From Paragonimus westermani (taxonomy: Eukaryota > Platyhelminthes > Trematoda > Plagiorchiida > Troglotrematidae), in assembly GCA_008508345.1 (NCBI GenBank), contig QNGE01000406.1, positions 43,985 to 107,984 of the forward strand: DNA of 64,000 bases, given 5' to 3'. The notes beneath the pieces were generated by a model. That model did not search any database, was not told where the DNA came from, and worked only from the letters and a program-made list of their open reading frames with translations. Positions 44,779 through 57,275 of the stretch are shown here, one piece after another. How positions within the stretch are numbered: position 1 is the stretch's first letter; the number at the start of each line of letters is the position of its first letter. Position numbers and translations under genes: made by a program.

Positions 44779-47700
44779 TGGCGACAAACGTGACCGGCAC
44801 CCTCCCTAACAGTCGCCTCTTTCACATCAAGGATTCAAGCATGGGAATCACGTTCCTGGTTGATACCAGGGCGGAAGTCAGCGTGATTCCTCCAAGATCC
44901 GGCGAGGCGACCCCCTCTTATCTACCGATGCTTCGTGCTGCTAACGGCACACCCATTCCCACCTATGGTCAACGCTCACTCACGCTTGACCTAGGCCTCC
45001 GGCGAACATTTCGCTGGGTTTTCACAGTTGCAGCCGTACCTTTCGCTATTTTGGGAATTGATTTTTTCAGCATTTCGACCTCGTGGTCGATATTTGAAGA
45101 GGGAAACCGGTCGATTCCCGCACAAAAATTAGCATCAGCCGCACCCAGGCATGCTCAGAGGCCATCAGTCCTCTTATTCTTCAGCCGGAAGTCTCTCAGC
45201 CTTGCGCATCCCTATTTTTGGATTTCCCACAGCTCGTTCGATCTGCGAACGAACCTCTTCCAGTCACCTCAACTTGCACTCATCACATTAGAACTAAAGG
45301 ACCACCAGTCTCCTGTAGACCAAGACGTCTGGCCCCGGACAAGCTCAAAATAGCTAGGGCGGAGTTTGAACACATGCTCGAACTAGGAATAATCCGCCCT
45401 TCTAAAAGTCCATGGGCTTCTCCACTCCATATGGTTCCCAAGAAGTCAGGTGATTGGCGCCCTTGTGGCGATTACCGTGGCCTCAACAAGGTCATAATCT
45501 CTGATGGGTATCCTATCCCTCACATCCAGGATCTGACAGCCTGTCTTTCTGGTAAAACTTTGTTCAGTAAGATTGATCTGGTCCGCGCTTACCACCAGAT
45601 CCCAGTAGAAGAGGCGGATATCCCCAAAACGGCCGTCATCACGCCTTTTGGCCTGTTCGAATTTCTTCGAATGCCATTTGGCCTTACAAACGCTGCACAA
45701 ACCTTCCAGCGTTTAATCCACAACGTATACAGAGGCCTGCGTTTCGTCTACTCCTACATAGACGACATATTGGTGGCCAGTTCTTCCGAAGAAGAACATG
45801 TGCAACATTTACGTTCCTTGTTTGCCAGGTTGACCCAACACGAGGTAACCGTCAATCCAGCTAAGTGCGAGCTTGGAAAGGATAGCATAGAATTTTTAGG
45901 CCACATTATTTCACCTTCTGGCATCCAAGTTCTACCAGCAAAGGTAGGTGCTGTCAAAGATTTTCCTGAGCCTACATCTTCTAGACAGCTTCGTCGCTTC
46001 ACCGGTATAGTTAATTACTATCGGCGTTTTATCCCTCATTGTGCGCAGCTTCTGCAACCTCTCACGGACCTACTCTGAGGCGGTACACGTAAATTCGATT
46101 TTACGGACGCAGCACGCACAGCTTTTGTAGAGCTTAAAAAAGCTCTATCCAATGTTGCTCTTTCAGCCCACCCAGACCCTCAATCCCCACTTTCTCTTTT
46201 TACTGATGCTTCGAGTGTAGCTGTCGGTGCTGTATTGCAACAGTTTGTCGACGACAAGTGGCAACCCTTAGGTTTCTTCTCGAAACGTTTGTTACCAGCC
46301 GATTCCGGTATAGCACTTTTGAAAGAGAACTACTCGCTATATACCTGGGTATACGCCATTTCCGTCATGCCTTGGAAGGTCGTCTCTTCACTGTGTTTAC
46401 TGATCACAAGCCCTCGGTGTATGCACTGAGATCTTCATCAGACAGGTACTCCCCCAGGGAGATCAGACAACTGGACTATGTTTCGCAGTTTACCTGCGAC
46501 ATACGGCATGTTTCGGGTGCCCTAAACCCTGTCGCCGACGCTCTCTCACGCGTCCACGCCACCCTAGTCACACCTGCTTCCGTTGACCTCAGCGACCTGG
46601 CTGCAGCCAAGGCGCGAGAGCCTGAGCTTCAAGCTTCCCTGCAACGCTACTCCTTAAAGCTGCGCACCATTCCGCTGCCTACTGCAGATGGAACCATTCT
46701 TTGTGATATGACTACAGGTATTCCAAGACCTGTAGTGCCACTAGCATACAGGCGTGCTATCTTCAACCAGCTTCATAATCTCTCGCACCCTGGTATTCGA
46801 GCTACAGTTAAGCTAGTAACGGACCGGTTTGTTTGGCCTAAGTTCAGCACAGACGTTCGTAGTTGGGCACGCGCTGGCCTGCAATGCCAACGTTCCAAGG
46901 CGCATAAACACACACGAAGCCCAATTTCTTCATTCGGTCTTCCAGATGCCAGGTTTTCATACGTTCACTTAGATTTAGTTAGACCCTTGCCACCTTCACG
47001 TGGCTATGTCTACATCTCAACCTGTGTTGACCGATTTTCAAGATGGCCGGATGCCATCCCACTTAGGAATTGCTTCTCCGAGGCTGTCGTGAACATCTTC
47101 TTGGAACGTTGGGTGGCCAATTACGGATGCCCTACAACCACTACGACGGACCGCGGTTCGCATTCCGAATGCTCAATATTCGAAGCTATGACGAACTTTC
47201 TTGGATGCCGGCACATTCGCACCACGGCATACCATCCGTCCTCAAATGGTTTAGTGGAACGTTTCCATAGGCAGCTTAAAGCTTCACTTTTTGCCACCAC
47301 TGGTCAGGTATGGAGCGAAGTACTCCCTTTAGTACTTTTGGGTATCAGAAACACGCTGAAGGCCGAACTCCAAAGCACACCAGCAGAACTTGTTTATGGC
47401 TGTACGCTGCGTTTGCCCAGTGAATTTGTTTCATCCCCTCCTCCAACCTCTTCCCTTCCTTCGAACTTTGCTTCGACACTGCCGCAATACATGCGGTAAA
47501 TTCGGCCCACACACCCTCGTGAACAGAACAGGCCAGTGCACATGCACAAGGATTTGGTCGCTTGTTCACATGTACTCGTCCGTTGCGACGAAGTACGCAA
47601 GCCACTGCAGCCTCCTTACTCGAGCCCCTCAAGGTGCTTCGGCGAACACCCAAGCACTTCTCAATCGATCGTAATGGTCGTTGCGACACCGTCTCCATCG

Positions 47701-47888
47701 ATCGCCTTAAGGTCGCATGTGTAGATGACGATATCACCCGAGTCCTTTCGCAGCCATCCGTGGCAACGCCCACCTCCACACCGCCCTCTTCAACAGTTGC
47801 CTCCACGCCACCTGCTCCACGTCAAACGCGATCAGGACGTCGCGTCCACTTCCCAGCACGTTTTGTAGACATTGTTTATTATACATAG
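44778..47888 (+). pseudogene. pol: pol of the CsRn1-like element, multiply broken
   Basis: Domains in order are protease (about 44830-45080, active-site DTG changed to DTR, ILGIDFF intact), reverse transcriptase (about 45340-46000, [29 protein letters not shown] intact), RNase H (about 46190-46540, FTDAS and FTDHKP) and integrase (about 46740-47400). The integrase has an N-terminal H-H-x-C part in which one cysteine of the CxxC pair is glycine, then HLDL, TTDRGS and GLVERFH for the D,D,E triad. A C-terminal tail ends TRSGRRVHFP. Breaks are a frameshift near 45150, TGA at 46076-46078, a frameshift near 46300, TAA at 47497-47499 and a frameshift near 47635. No functional polyprotein can be made. 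Confidence 0.9.
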
Positions 47889-48398
47889 AATTTTTTCCTC
47901 CAGTAACCTTATTTCACAGATAAAGAAGCAAAAATTCGCGAAACAAAAAACGACAAAAAACATTTTGTAGAGCAATACTTGGCGTGCAGCAAACACTAGA
48001 AGGTTACATGATGAGCCTGTACATAATTTTTGCTCGCCAGATACTTATTTTCTTTCTATAGTACAGGTGACGTGCAGAGCACGGCGGGGGGAGAGCACAC
48101 TCCCGTCTGTAGTTGCAGCAGTGGGGAAAGCCTACCTCCCATCTTTTTCTCCTCGAGTTTTGGTGGGTTGGGTAGCCCGCTCCGAAAGCACCACCTCATG
48201 GACGCATGGACAATTCCGGATATTGCAGGCAGACCGACCCCTCTTCACCGTTACCAACCTTCTTTAACGTGGCATACGTAGATGTTCTTGAATGCGCTGG
48301 CCCCCCACTCAACCCGCGCTAACTTCGACGTCACTAGATCCATTTTCGTTTGCTTTTGTCGAAGGCCTTCAGGCGTGGAGCCTTCTAAGGGGGACGTC
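47889..48398 (+). other. 3' untranslated part of the gypsy element with purine tract
   Basis: Non-coding between pol and the right LTR. AAGGGGGA at 48387-48394, four bases before the LTR, is the polypurine tract that primes plus-strand DNA synthesis in LTR elements. Confidence 0.7.
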
Positions 48399-48709
48399 TG
48401 TAGAGACCTTCTTGGTTTGCTACGTATTCCAACTATTTTGCTATTTATTTTGACAGTTGACACTATTGACATTGTTTGGTTGCATGTCTGGATTTTCTCG
48501 TTCGTTCGACCGCCCAAGGTCACAATTACACTTGCACCTTCCGGACGCTAGCTAATTGTCTTTCGCGCTTTGCTTCTGTTGTGTTTTGCTTACAGCTCGC
48601 TTTCCCGGTCTCTTTGAAACAAACGTCGTTGTCCTATAATCAGTTATCTCTGATTTAATTATTGTGGAGAATGGGCACGATTCTAGACGAAACGTACTAG
48701 TCCTCTACA
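48399..48709 (+). repeat. right LTR (311 bp)
   Basis: Begins TGTAGAGAC and ends CTCTACA, the same ends as the left LTR, with roughly 25-30 substitutions and two compensating single-base indels between them by eye. Confidence 0.9.
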
Positions 48710-48899
48710 TATTCTCACCCTGCTCGCAGACCGAACATTCAGCAATCTTAACAGATCTATGTATTTTGCTGGCACTCCCTAGTGAAAAGGGCAGTTTCAC
48801 AAAATATTACACGTAACCGAATGAACTGCCTGTAGTAACAAAGATGGTCCATGGTTCACCACAAGGTCAAAAAGTGATCAACCCACACACTACCAGATC

Positions 48900-49365
48900 G
48901 GAATCCTGCATGATCTCCCTGCATCTTGCCTCTTCTTTGCTCATTGTGTCGATCCAATTAGGCCAGATGGTGAACTGGACACAACAGACACCAGACTGAG
49001 GCATTTTTGGCTGGCATATAGGCTCCGAAATCTATTTTTGGAAATGTAAATTACTACTGATGAACAACGAGCGCGAATTATCTCTTCAGATTCCCAAATC
49101 CTCTGGAAGAGTTCCGTCAGTTTTGATGCCAACCTCTCCCCCACGTCCCTGAAAAGTGGTAAAGAGGGAGAAGGTCTGGTGCAGGAGCCTTATCTCGCAT
49201 AAAACTCTAATTTCCGGTGTTATTTCTGCTCCTGGTGGGGGCCGTCTGAATCGCAACACCGGACTATTCGAGCCCTGTCGACAACACTTTCCGGCTGAGG
49301 CCAGCCGGAAGGTTATTCAAAATGTCCAAACCACTTATGATTTCGACGCCATTGGCTAGTAAAAA
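48900..49365 (-). mobile_element. RTE LINE fragment
   Basis: Read on the minus strand: FMRDKAPAPDLLP, then after a shift GERLASKLTELFQRIWESEE and CSSVVIYI, corresponding to the pre-RT and first RT blocks of the RTE family (KAPGPD..P, L.LF..IWE...IP, W...IVPIFKK). It is truncated on both sides and broken. Confidence 0.7.
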
Positions 49366-51070
49366 TTGAACACTGCCCCACACATCTTACCTTAATAAAA
49401 TTGATAGTTAGTTCGCTTACAGATCTGGAAGAAGTCTTTCTGCCTTTGGTTAATGAAAATGCACCTCTTTTTTCCACTTTTTTGACCATGTTGTGTCCAC
49501 GTTATTTGCACAATCTTTCGTTGAGCCTGCACTTTAGTTCCCAGCGGTCGCCGCAATTCCCATAATTAGGTGGAGTTTAGTCGCGCTTGTTCCCGAAGTA
49601 CATCGACGTGGCGGAACTGGAGTTCTATCACGAGTGCACAGCTCCTTCCGGACGTTCCTTTCCGCAGCAGTCTTTCATGGCTACCGCCATTTTTCTCGAT
49701 TGTTCGTTTAGTTCTCTTACCTGACTCCAACTGGGCAATCTATTCAGCGATGATTCTCGATAAGTGTTCTTTGAACTGTCCCCCTTGGGCGCCAGCTAGC
49801 TATCTCGCAATTACGAATATATGGATTCCGAGGGAAACAACTACACAAAAGGACGTACGGGAACATGGCAAGATCCCAGGAGGCTGCCTCAAAATCCATG
49901 AAACTGTTCAACGGATGGGAGCCACTCGCAACCGACTGCTGTTATTCGGTTGTGTTCATGACTGAAGAACACAAAGAGGTCCCTACATAGCATTATACGT
50001 CTTCCCGTGTTGAAATGCGGCATTCAAAGTACAGACACGGTGAGAACCGCACAGGTTCCACTGTCAGTGCAGTGTGCCCAAGTGTCTGACACGTAATGTC
50101 CAACTTGAGAGACAATAGGAAATGAGATTCTCTTGTGAGATCCTACTCGGGGTAAATGACCCAAGCGTCTGACTCACTCGACGGCGTCTGAGTCTCAGCG
50201 CTGCTATGCGCAGTGTGTGCTTGCAGCTGTGTCAGGCTACGCAGTGACACTGAACGGTTTTCAACCTCAATGGATAACATCTTGGCGATCCCAATCAAAG
50301 GTTGGGCGATCGCATTGGTTCCATAGTCAGTGTGATTTTGCAACCCCCTTTTTTTCTAACTCAGAGAGCAGCAACGTCTCAACTATAGAGGTGGTTCTGT
50401 TGTATGGTCACAAGATCGCGCTTCGTTGCCTGGACGAACGACTTTCCCCATAGACTTCGAGCGGCGTGCGATAATAAACCGGCGAACTCGAATATGCAAA
50501 GCAGCTCGGACCACAATGCTACGGCACTACTGAACGAATTTTCTGAGTGAATTAGCAGGCAACAGATCGTGTCCGGCAAGTGGATCACAATTCAGCACCG
50601 AACTGGTTGAAGATGAAATAGTGTCATAGAATATGGCATTCATACACAACTGTTGTTCTGAGGAGTCAAGAGGTTCAGAAACGATGAGAACAAGATACGC
50701 TCCGAAGAGGTGATGCACGCCTTACTCAGGCAAATTACAATAGAAGGCAATTGGCTATTTGCATGACTATCAAACTGACGCGATGGAACAAAAACCTCTT
50801 GGCTAAATTCCAGTCAACGGTTAGAAACAGGGGATGTAGAATCTACAATGGTGAATATTCTAGAGGGATGAGGGCACGTCTGATTTTCACATGAGTGGGC
50901 TTAAAAAGCGGCTGTGCCAAGCGTTCCTGCGCGGTTAGTAGTGTGACGCATCTTTATCAGCACTTCCGCTTTACCATTCTAGACTTGCTCTGCTAAGTTG
51001 GCTCAGTGGGCAGGCTTGTACACTGCAACGATCCGAAAAGTTATGCTGAGTGATACTTTTGTCCTTCCAG
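49366..51070. other. no supported gene
   Basis: Contains a 131-codon plus frame (49570-49965) without domain, and a 46-codon open piece after an acceptor at 49423-49565 ending in TAA, which could be chance. On the minus strand near 50540-50400 a sequence with a weak B-box-like run may be SINE-related. Confidence 0.3.
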
Positions 51071-51259
51071 GTGCGGCCTTGTCAACACGCTATTTACGGG
51101 GCTAATATCAATGTCATCCTCCAACGAATCCAAGGTTTATTCCCTCAGCCACACCATAAAAAGCCTCAGTATGCGACCTTTGCTGTTGGTGTCGACCAGA
51201 TATCTTTCAGCTGTTCTACTTATCCTACCATTCCGCACGCAATACTCAACGGATCTGCT
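51071..51259 (+). CDS. internal coding exon, product unknown
   Basis: The acceptor CTTTTGTCCTTCCAG and the donor GTAAGTTTT bound exactly 63 open codons, phase 0 at both ends. The peptide (QHAIYGANINVILQRIQGLF in the first part, YATFAVGVDQISFS later) has the alternation of a folded domain, and codon third positions look like coding. No family was recognised. A possible next exon begins at 51980 after TTTCATTTTCAG, in phase 0, and stops after 14 codons. Partners upstream were not found. Confidence 0.6.
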
Positions 51260-54223
51260 GTAAGTTTTGATGAACGATGTTCCATTTTGTCGCTGTGACA
51301 TCTTCAGTGGCGGGGTTACCTGAACTGAATTTTCTTAAAGGGCATTCTCTCATTCTGAAGCCACGTATGGGTCTCGACTGTTCTACAACATGACAGTGGT
51401 TTCTAACATCATAAAGCGATGCATGTAATAAGTTTTATTGAATCACGTTACCATATACCACATTGTCATCAGCCTAAAACGTAAGTAGGCTGGAATGGGT
51501 GTTTATAAATAGCACCCTGTGGGTTTGGTCGTCCTGTAGAGGTCCGTTTTTTGCCATGTTCTCGCTCCACTTCCCGGAGTGTCTTCGTGTACCAGAGCAA
51601 GGGTGTTCAATAATTTGTGTTCCTCGTCCTCTTTACAGTGCAGTAGAGCTCCGACAGAACAGTGATCACTTGCACGCCTCGTTGTCATTCCGTGACGCTG
51701 CACTTTCCATCTCGTTCTTTATGGTTTCTATCAATATCTTGAGCATATATTTCTTCTGGCTCTATTGCTCGAATAAGCTGTCGCACTCCGTGTCGAGATG
51801 CTTTGCGGCGTCTTGGGACCACGGTACTGCATAGTGAACTATTTCACGTCAACCCGGTTCAGTTCTGTCGTGTTCACGGTGGGTGAAATGGATAGTTGGA
51901 GTGGCGTTTGCGCTGCAGATTTGCGGCAATTGACAGTAATTCTTGCTACAAGCGTAATTAACACCAATTTCATTTTCAGAATGGTCAGCGCAAATCACGT
52001 TGGATTTTGTCTAATCTATACTGAGCTGTGCCGGCGGGATATTTGAGGAAGCACTCTGAAGACAACCATACGCTTTCTCACTCTATTCACTATTTGCCAC
52101 ACAAAACTTTATTTCGAAATGAGTCGTTCCTTAGGTAAGCAGCCATATGTTCGTTAGCCCAACCGGAAATGTTAAAAATAGACCATATTCCACCAAAGCT
52201 GAGGGTGTGTTGTAAGATCAATTCAATAGTACCACTATACCTATTCACATCGGCTTGTGAATGTTGACTTATTACAAACCACCAACATCAAAGTCATTGC
52301 ACTCGTGTGGTTATGTCACTTTCACTCGTGAGTGTACAATGAGTACACATCACCAAAATTGTGGGCTACGCTCATTAGAATGACAACGCTTTAACAGTTG
52401 CCGTTGGGAACGCAACCCAGTCTGTCCGAAGTTTGTTTGAATCCCAAAGCGCACCTGAGGTTTCCGTTGACGGTCTTTCTATCTGGCGGCTGGAGTGCGG
52501 TTCTCTTAGAGGTTCTTTATATCCAACACTCTAGCGCTTTTACCTGTTGCAGTGAAGTATTTTTGGGCTCGGAAGGTAACTCATTAAATACGGTTTGCTG
52601 CAGACTTGCCGTTTTCTAATTACGGCTACTGTTCCGCATTCACATAAGACTGGGTAGACTTCAGGTGTGGGGAGGAGGGAGCACAGAACAAGCTTCGAGA
52701 TATATATATGACTGAAATTTTGATATGAAACGCGGTATCTTGAGTTATCACCCAAGAGGCGGCCATATTTTCCGGCTCTTTTTCTTGGTCCTTCGTGCAG
52801 AAATTAAAATCAACAAAATATTGACGACGTAGGTTGTTTTCTTTTACTCAATCGATAACTAGGACCCAATGTATGCTGTGATTGTAAAATTGTCATTGGT
52901 TGCTTCCGCTCCGAATTTCCGAATGTTATACCGTTGAGAACAAGTGTTGGGCGTTTGCATTTCGCGATGACACACCGCAATATCTATGTACCAGCGAGAC
53001 AAATAGTATTCCATAATCACAGTCGTTTGTCTATCACTTAACTAACTATATTATTGCTTTGTGGAACATGGACTACAATGCACCATTGAAGGAGGTTTCC
53101 AGTTAGTTCAAACCTACATGATTTTGGACAGCGGTGTTGTGCATCCAGGACATTCCAGGCATTTAGATGACCACCCTCAGCAACACGCCCAGAGGAACAC
53201 AAGTGCGGCTAAAACATCGGCGGTATATAACCAAATGAGCCAGACCCGGCAGGTTGAGAATAACGCACGTAAACAAGGAATATATTGTCGACACGCGAAT
53301 CCAGCGTAAAAGCCAGCGACCAAGAGGGGAAATTTAACACATCGGAACAAGCAAGCACGCAGCGGGGTATTACGTTCAAATACGCAGGGCACTTGTGGGT
53401 ATCGATATTCGTTCAAGCAAACATTTGGGCATGGTCAAAAGTTGGGGGAAAAGAGTACAAATGGTAACCGTAGCCCCAACGCAGTTAACAACAAACGAAT
53501 CGAGTTGTTACAACAACGCTGCAGTAATAACATTAAATTGACGCTACATGGTGCATAGGTCATCGAACTTCCCCATGTAGCACATGGCCCACCGCAACTG
53601 AACGGTTTCCTGCGGGTTTCGGTGGGCCATGAGAAAAATCATCGAAACAAGCATCCCATGAAATAATTCTTCTAAAAGTAAATGTCAATGACCAACATCT
53701 CAAAATCTGCATTCATCTTTTTAGCAAAATAAGTGACGTTTGTTTAAATTACATCGTGAAGTCAGACATCGTTATTCGCTAACTTTCGGAGCTCTCTGAG
53801 GTAAAGTTTGTGGTCGTTGGACGGTTATCCTGTTCTACGGAAGTACATAAGGAGTTATCCTATGTTCTTCATTCTCATATGTCATTCACGGAGCGTGTTT
53901 TCTGAAGGTCCTTTAATTATCGTTCCATGTAAACTAAAAACGGAGTAGTTGCATTTCAAAAATTTCCATAAACTTGTATTCTTACGGTTCATGTTCGAAT
54001 ATTGCACAAGTTCATGAGGTTATATTGAGGCTACCCAGTGTGAACAGGCAAATGTCCGTAGTATTATTGTAATGCCCAGAAGGAGTACTGTAAGACTGTT
54101 ATGCTTCATGTTTGCCCTATCTTCATTATTTACGGAGATATGAGATTTCGAAGATCCCCGTAAAACTGATGTTGATATTGTTTAATTTCGTTCACTACAC
54201 ATCACACATGCATTCCTCTGCAG
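51260..54223. other. no firmly supported feature
   Basis: Holds the possible short terminal exon 51980-52024 mentioned with 51071-51259. Other open frames (66-111 codons) are of chance length and show no domain. No transposon motif was read. Confidence 0.35.
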
Positions 54224-54319
54224 GTTTCCCCAGTGTACATCGCAGTGTGGTGCAGTGGCTCAAACGTCGGGGGCGAAATTTCCTGAACACTTGCATAACG
54301 AACTGTATGGGTGGCGGCA
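54224..54319 (+). CDS. candidate internal exon, product unknown
   Basis: Ninety-six bases between CATGCATTCCTCTGCAG and GTAAGTCTGG, open in the frame with two leading bases (SVVQWLKRRGRNFLNTC...). Entry and exit phase are both 1. It lies beside a GC-rich repeat block, and the segment GTGGTGCAGTGGCTCAAACG also resembles a polymerase III A-box region, so it might instead be part of a repeat. Confidence 0.3.
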
Positions 54320-54394
54320 GTAAGTCTGGAGCGGGTAACAAAATTGAAGGGGAATCCGCTTTTTGAAAAAGGGAATTTTGCTAACCGCGTTGAA

Positions 54395-54560
54395 AGCTTC
54401 GCTGGCGATTTTTCCCCTGGCCCGCCGTGGCCTATGCGGGGCCCTAGTCTCACTGCCCGCATTTGGCCCGCGAGGGGCCCGTGCGGGCCCCANTCGCTGG
54501 CGATTTTTTCCCCTGGCCCGCCGTGGCCCGCGCGGTGCCCGTGCGGGCCCCACAACGTTT
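54395..54560. repeat. GC-rich local duplication
   Basis: TCGCTGGCGATTTTTCCCCT and the following GGCCCGCCGTGGCC start a unit at about 54399 that recurs at about 54493 with one extra T. Each copy ends in CCCGTGCGGGCCCCA. The first copy is longer (about 93 against 61 bases). An 'n' at 54492 sits exactly at the junction, so copy number may be misassembled. The block is far richer in GC than its surroundings and contains several GGGCCC palindromes. Open frames across it are low-complexity and not called. Confidence 0.75.
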
Positions 54561-54569
54561 TGCTACTTG

Positions 54570-55727
54570 GGTTCACTGTAAGCACTGATAAACGCTCAAC
54601 GCATTTGAAAATGACTGACAGCGTTTACGGTAGACAAGAACATGAAGGTAATAAAATAAAAGGCGTTAGCTAGTCAAAGTAGATTGTGGCAGCCAAGACT
54701 CATTTCGTGAGCATGTGGCTTAAACTGCAGATAAAAATGCAAGTACAGCGCAGGCAGAAGGACTGACAAGGAAGGATAGTGGAATTGAAAGGTACGGTTG
54801 TCAGAGGGGACTCCTGTTGGAACGCAGTAACTGGATCGTGGATTGCCGGCACCAGAACACTTATTCTACCGAAGCTTGATGACTGTCTCATAATCTCTTG
54901 ATCTCGTCCGTGGATGCTGCTGTAACAATTGCTTGTGGAAGGACATTACAGCGTTTAAAAACTTGTGCAGGACAGGAAGAATTTTCACAGTTCAATTTTC
55001 ACCATTAACCTTCTAAATTTAGGAAGCTGGCTAGCCGCGGAGGTTCAACGGACTGGAGCAGATGTGATCAGTAGTTTACAGGTTTTTGTGGACAAGTAGC
55101 ATATCTCCACGAAAACGTTGATATCCTAGTCTGATTAAGCTCACTTTCCCGAGTCTTGAAGCATACGACAACATCCTCATTCCCAGAGCTTTTAGGAGCT
55201 TTTCTTGTGAAGCTTTCAACTGGTTTGAGATCCTGACTTGGAAGAGAGGAACATGATTGTACGCTCAGCTCTAGTTGAAGCCTCACTAGGGAACAAAATA
55301 AACCAGAGTTGAAAGCAAAATTCATGCCACATGATTTATATTCTACCAACCGGAGGGCACTGCTAGCATTACCTGCCAATAAGGCTGCGCTTTGATAGAC
55401 ATTTTAATTTTCTTTGATGTCACATCGAAATTCTAAAATATTTCAGAAAGCTACAAACAAGTCGCTGATGTTTTTGCGTTTGCGTTTCATTGGCACTGAG
55501 ATTGTCGTAGGACGGTCTAAGATGGCCCAATCGCTTCCGAATTACATAAGGTTTTTCGCGGAGTGAACAGTGTAGTTGACGGAATGGTGAACATAGTGAT
55601 GTTCGAAGTATCTTTGAAATCCATCAATACAACGTTTAATACTAATTTCACGAGGAGGCTGTGATACTCGATTTGGTGTTTCACCGCAAACTCTTTCCAG
55701 TTAAAGGAAAACCATCTTCTCATTTGC
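54570..55727. other. no supported gene
   Basis: Minus-strand frame 55068-55379 (103 codons) has a polar, coding-like stretch after a possible acceptor, but no donor or domain. Nothing else recognised. Confidence 0.3.
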
Positions 55728-57275
55728 TTGGTGCTTTTGTCCTATCCCGTCCTACCGCTGCAGAAGTCCGGGCAACCACTTGTGACCGCTGAGTTTTCTG
55801 TGCTGGATGTTGAGGACATTTTACTCAAGGTTAATTCATACGGCGCAATAGGTCCTAATATGATCTATCCCAGAATATTAGTGGAAGCAGCTGTTAGTCT
55901 GGCTGTTTAAGTGAACACGCTAGACTAGCATCTTCCCTATTGCCTGAAGAGAGGTAACGGTCAAACCCATAGCTAAAGTGAATGACCGGCACTCTCCGGC
56001 TAGCTATCGGCCAGCTAGCCCTACTAGCATTCCGTGCAAAATAATGAAGCGTCTACTGAAGCGTGCCATCCTCACGCACTTCTTATCGGAACATCTTTTT
56101 TCTTCTACCCAGCATGGCTTCCTTTCCAGTCGGTCATGCATAACAAACATGCTTATTCTCATGGATAGTTTGACGGAGGCCAGATACTGTGGCCTCATCC
56201 CAGATGCTCTATTCTTTGATCCTGCCATGGCTACTGACCACGTCTCACACGCCCCCTAAAACACACGACGGAAGCTTTTGGTATTCAGTGGGGTTCTTTG
56301 CTGGGTTGCCCCTTTTCTTGCTAACAGAACTTCTAAAGTTAAGACCGGATCAGACCTATCGTCCTCCCGTTTCATTTCTGCGGGAATCCCCCAAGGGTCA
56401 GTGCTAGGTCCTTTGTTATTCCTCATTTACATCAAAGACTTTCCAAACAATATTTCCAGCAACGCACTCTCATGCGCAGACGACCTAAAAATCTGGAATG
56501 CCGCTGATCCCAGTGCGCTACAGATTGATCCTGACGCCATCAAGCGTTGGCCGGACGATTGGAGTCTCCCACTAAATGACAATGAATGTGCTCACATGTC
56601 ACTAGGTGGAAAGTCTGGCATTGTTTTCTCGATCCATAATGCGTTCAGCAAATTAGATATTGTGAAAATCGTTCTGAATAAAAACCTGAGCATATGGCCA
56701 CCGTCTAACTTATCCTTCACGAATCACAATAAGATGGCAACAAAAAAGGGATTTGCCGCTCTTATGGTGGTTACGTGCACTTTCCCCGCATAGACAAGAA
56801 ATCGTTTCAAACGCTTTGCGGGTTTCATATAAGATTGCTCCTCGAGTCTGCGAATCAGGTCCTGTATACCGGCCTAAAGAAAGACATATTGGCTGTTGAG
56901 CGTGTCCAGCACGCGGTTATCGAGATGGTTGCGGGCCTGAGTAATGTTACTTACGAGTAAAGACTTGAAATTCTTGACCTGTATCCACTTGAATTTCAAA
57001 GACTCTGTGGTTATTTGATCCTCACACACTTCTTCAGAGTAGGTCCTGTAGAACAGTTCTTCACTGTAGCGAGTGGTGACGGCCGGCGACGGCATAATAG
57101 GAAGCTTTTCAAGCTTCGTCCTCGGACCTTCCTAAGACACCAGTTCTTTTATTACATGGTCATTAACTATTTGAACAGCCTTTTTACTGAGGTCGTCAGC
57201 AGAGCATCTGGAGATCGTTTTAAAGCCTTACTTAATTCTCATCTATCTAATATTACATTATGCGAGTGATCTTAC
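55728..57275 (+). mobile_element. CR1-like LINE, reverse transcriptase and C-terminal region, decayed
   Basis: Ordered motifs in shifting frames are NSYGAIGPNMIYPRIL near 55830-55880, SGYRPASPTSIPCKIMKRL near 55990-56060, STQHGFLSSRSCITN near 56105-56150, FFDPAMATDHVSHAP near 56210-56258, SAGIPQGSVLGPLLFLIYI near 56375-56435, ADDLKIWNAADP near 56475-56515, and the C-terminal blocks RLCGYLILTHFF and ASGDRFKALLNSHL to about 57260. These fit CR1-type elements. The YADD motif reads CADD, and stops or frameshifts interrupt the frame repeatedly. It may lie in an intron of the plus-strand gene whose last exons follow. Confidence 0.85.

Larger units (their letters stand above)
43422..48709 (+). mobile_element. 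CsRn1-like Ty3/gypsy LTR retrotransposon, full structure, dead
   Basis: A 5288-bp element with two 311-bp LTRs, primer site, gag, pol (protease, reverse transcriptase, RNase H, integrase) and a purine tract before the right LTR. The gag carries a C-x2-H...C motif instead of a normal CCHC knuckle, and the primer site resembles tRNA-Trp. Both are hallmarks of the CsRn1 group described from trematodes. The LTRs differ at roughly 25-30 positions by eye, so insertion is old, and both ORFs carry stops and frameshifts. No target-site duplication is seen (CGGAG on the left, TATTC on the right), which may reflect decay or recombination. Confidence 0.9.

Noticed and set aside
49570..49965. Plus-strand 131-codon frame
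   Set aside because: No domain, no splice borders, length within chance expectation.
54202..54673. Several frames of 72-127 codons on both strands across the GC-rich block
   Set aside because: Low-complexity translation of a duplicated GC-rich repeat containing an ambiguous base.
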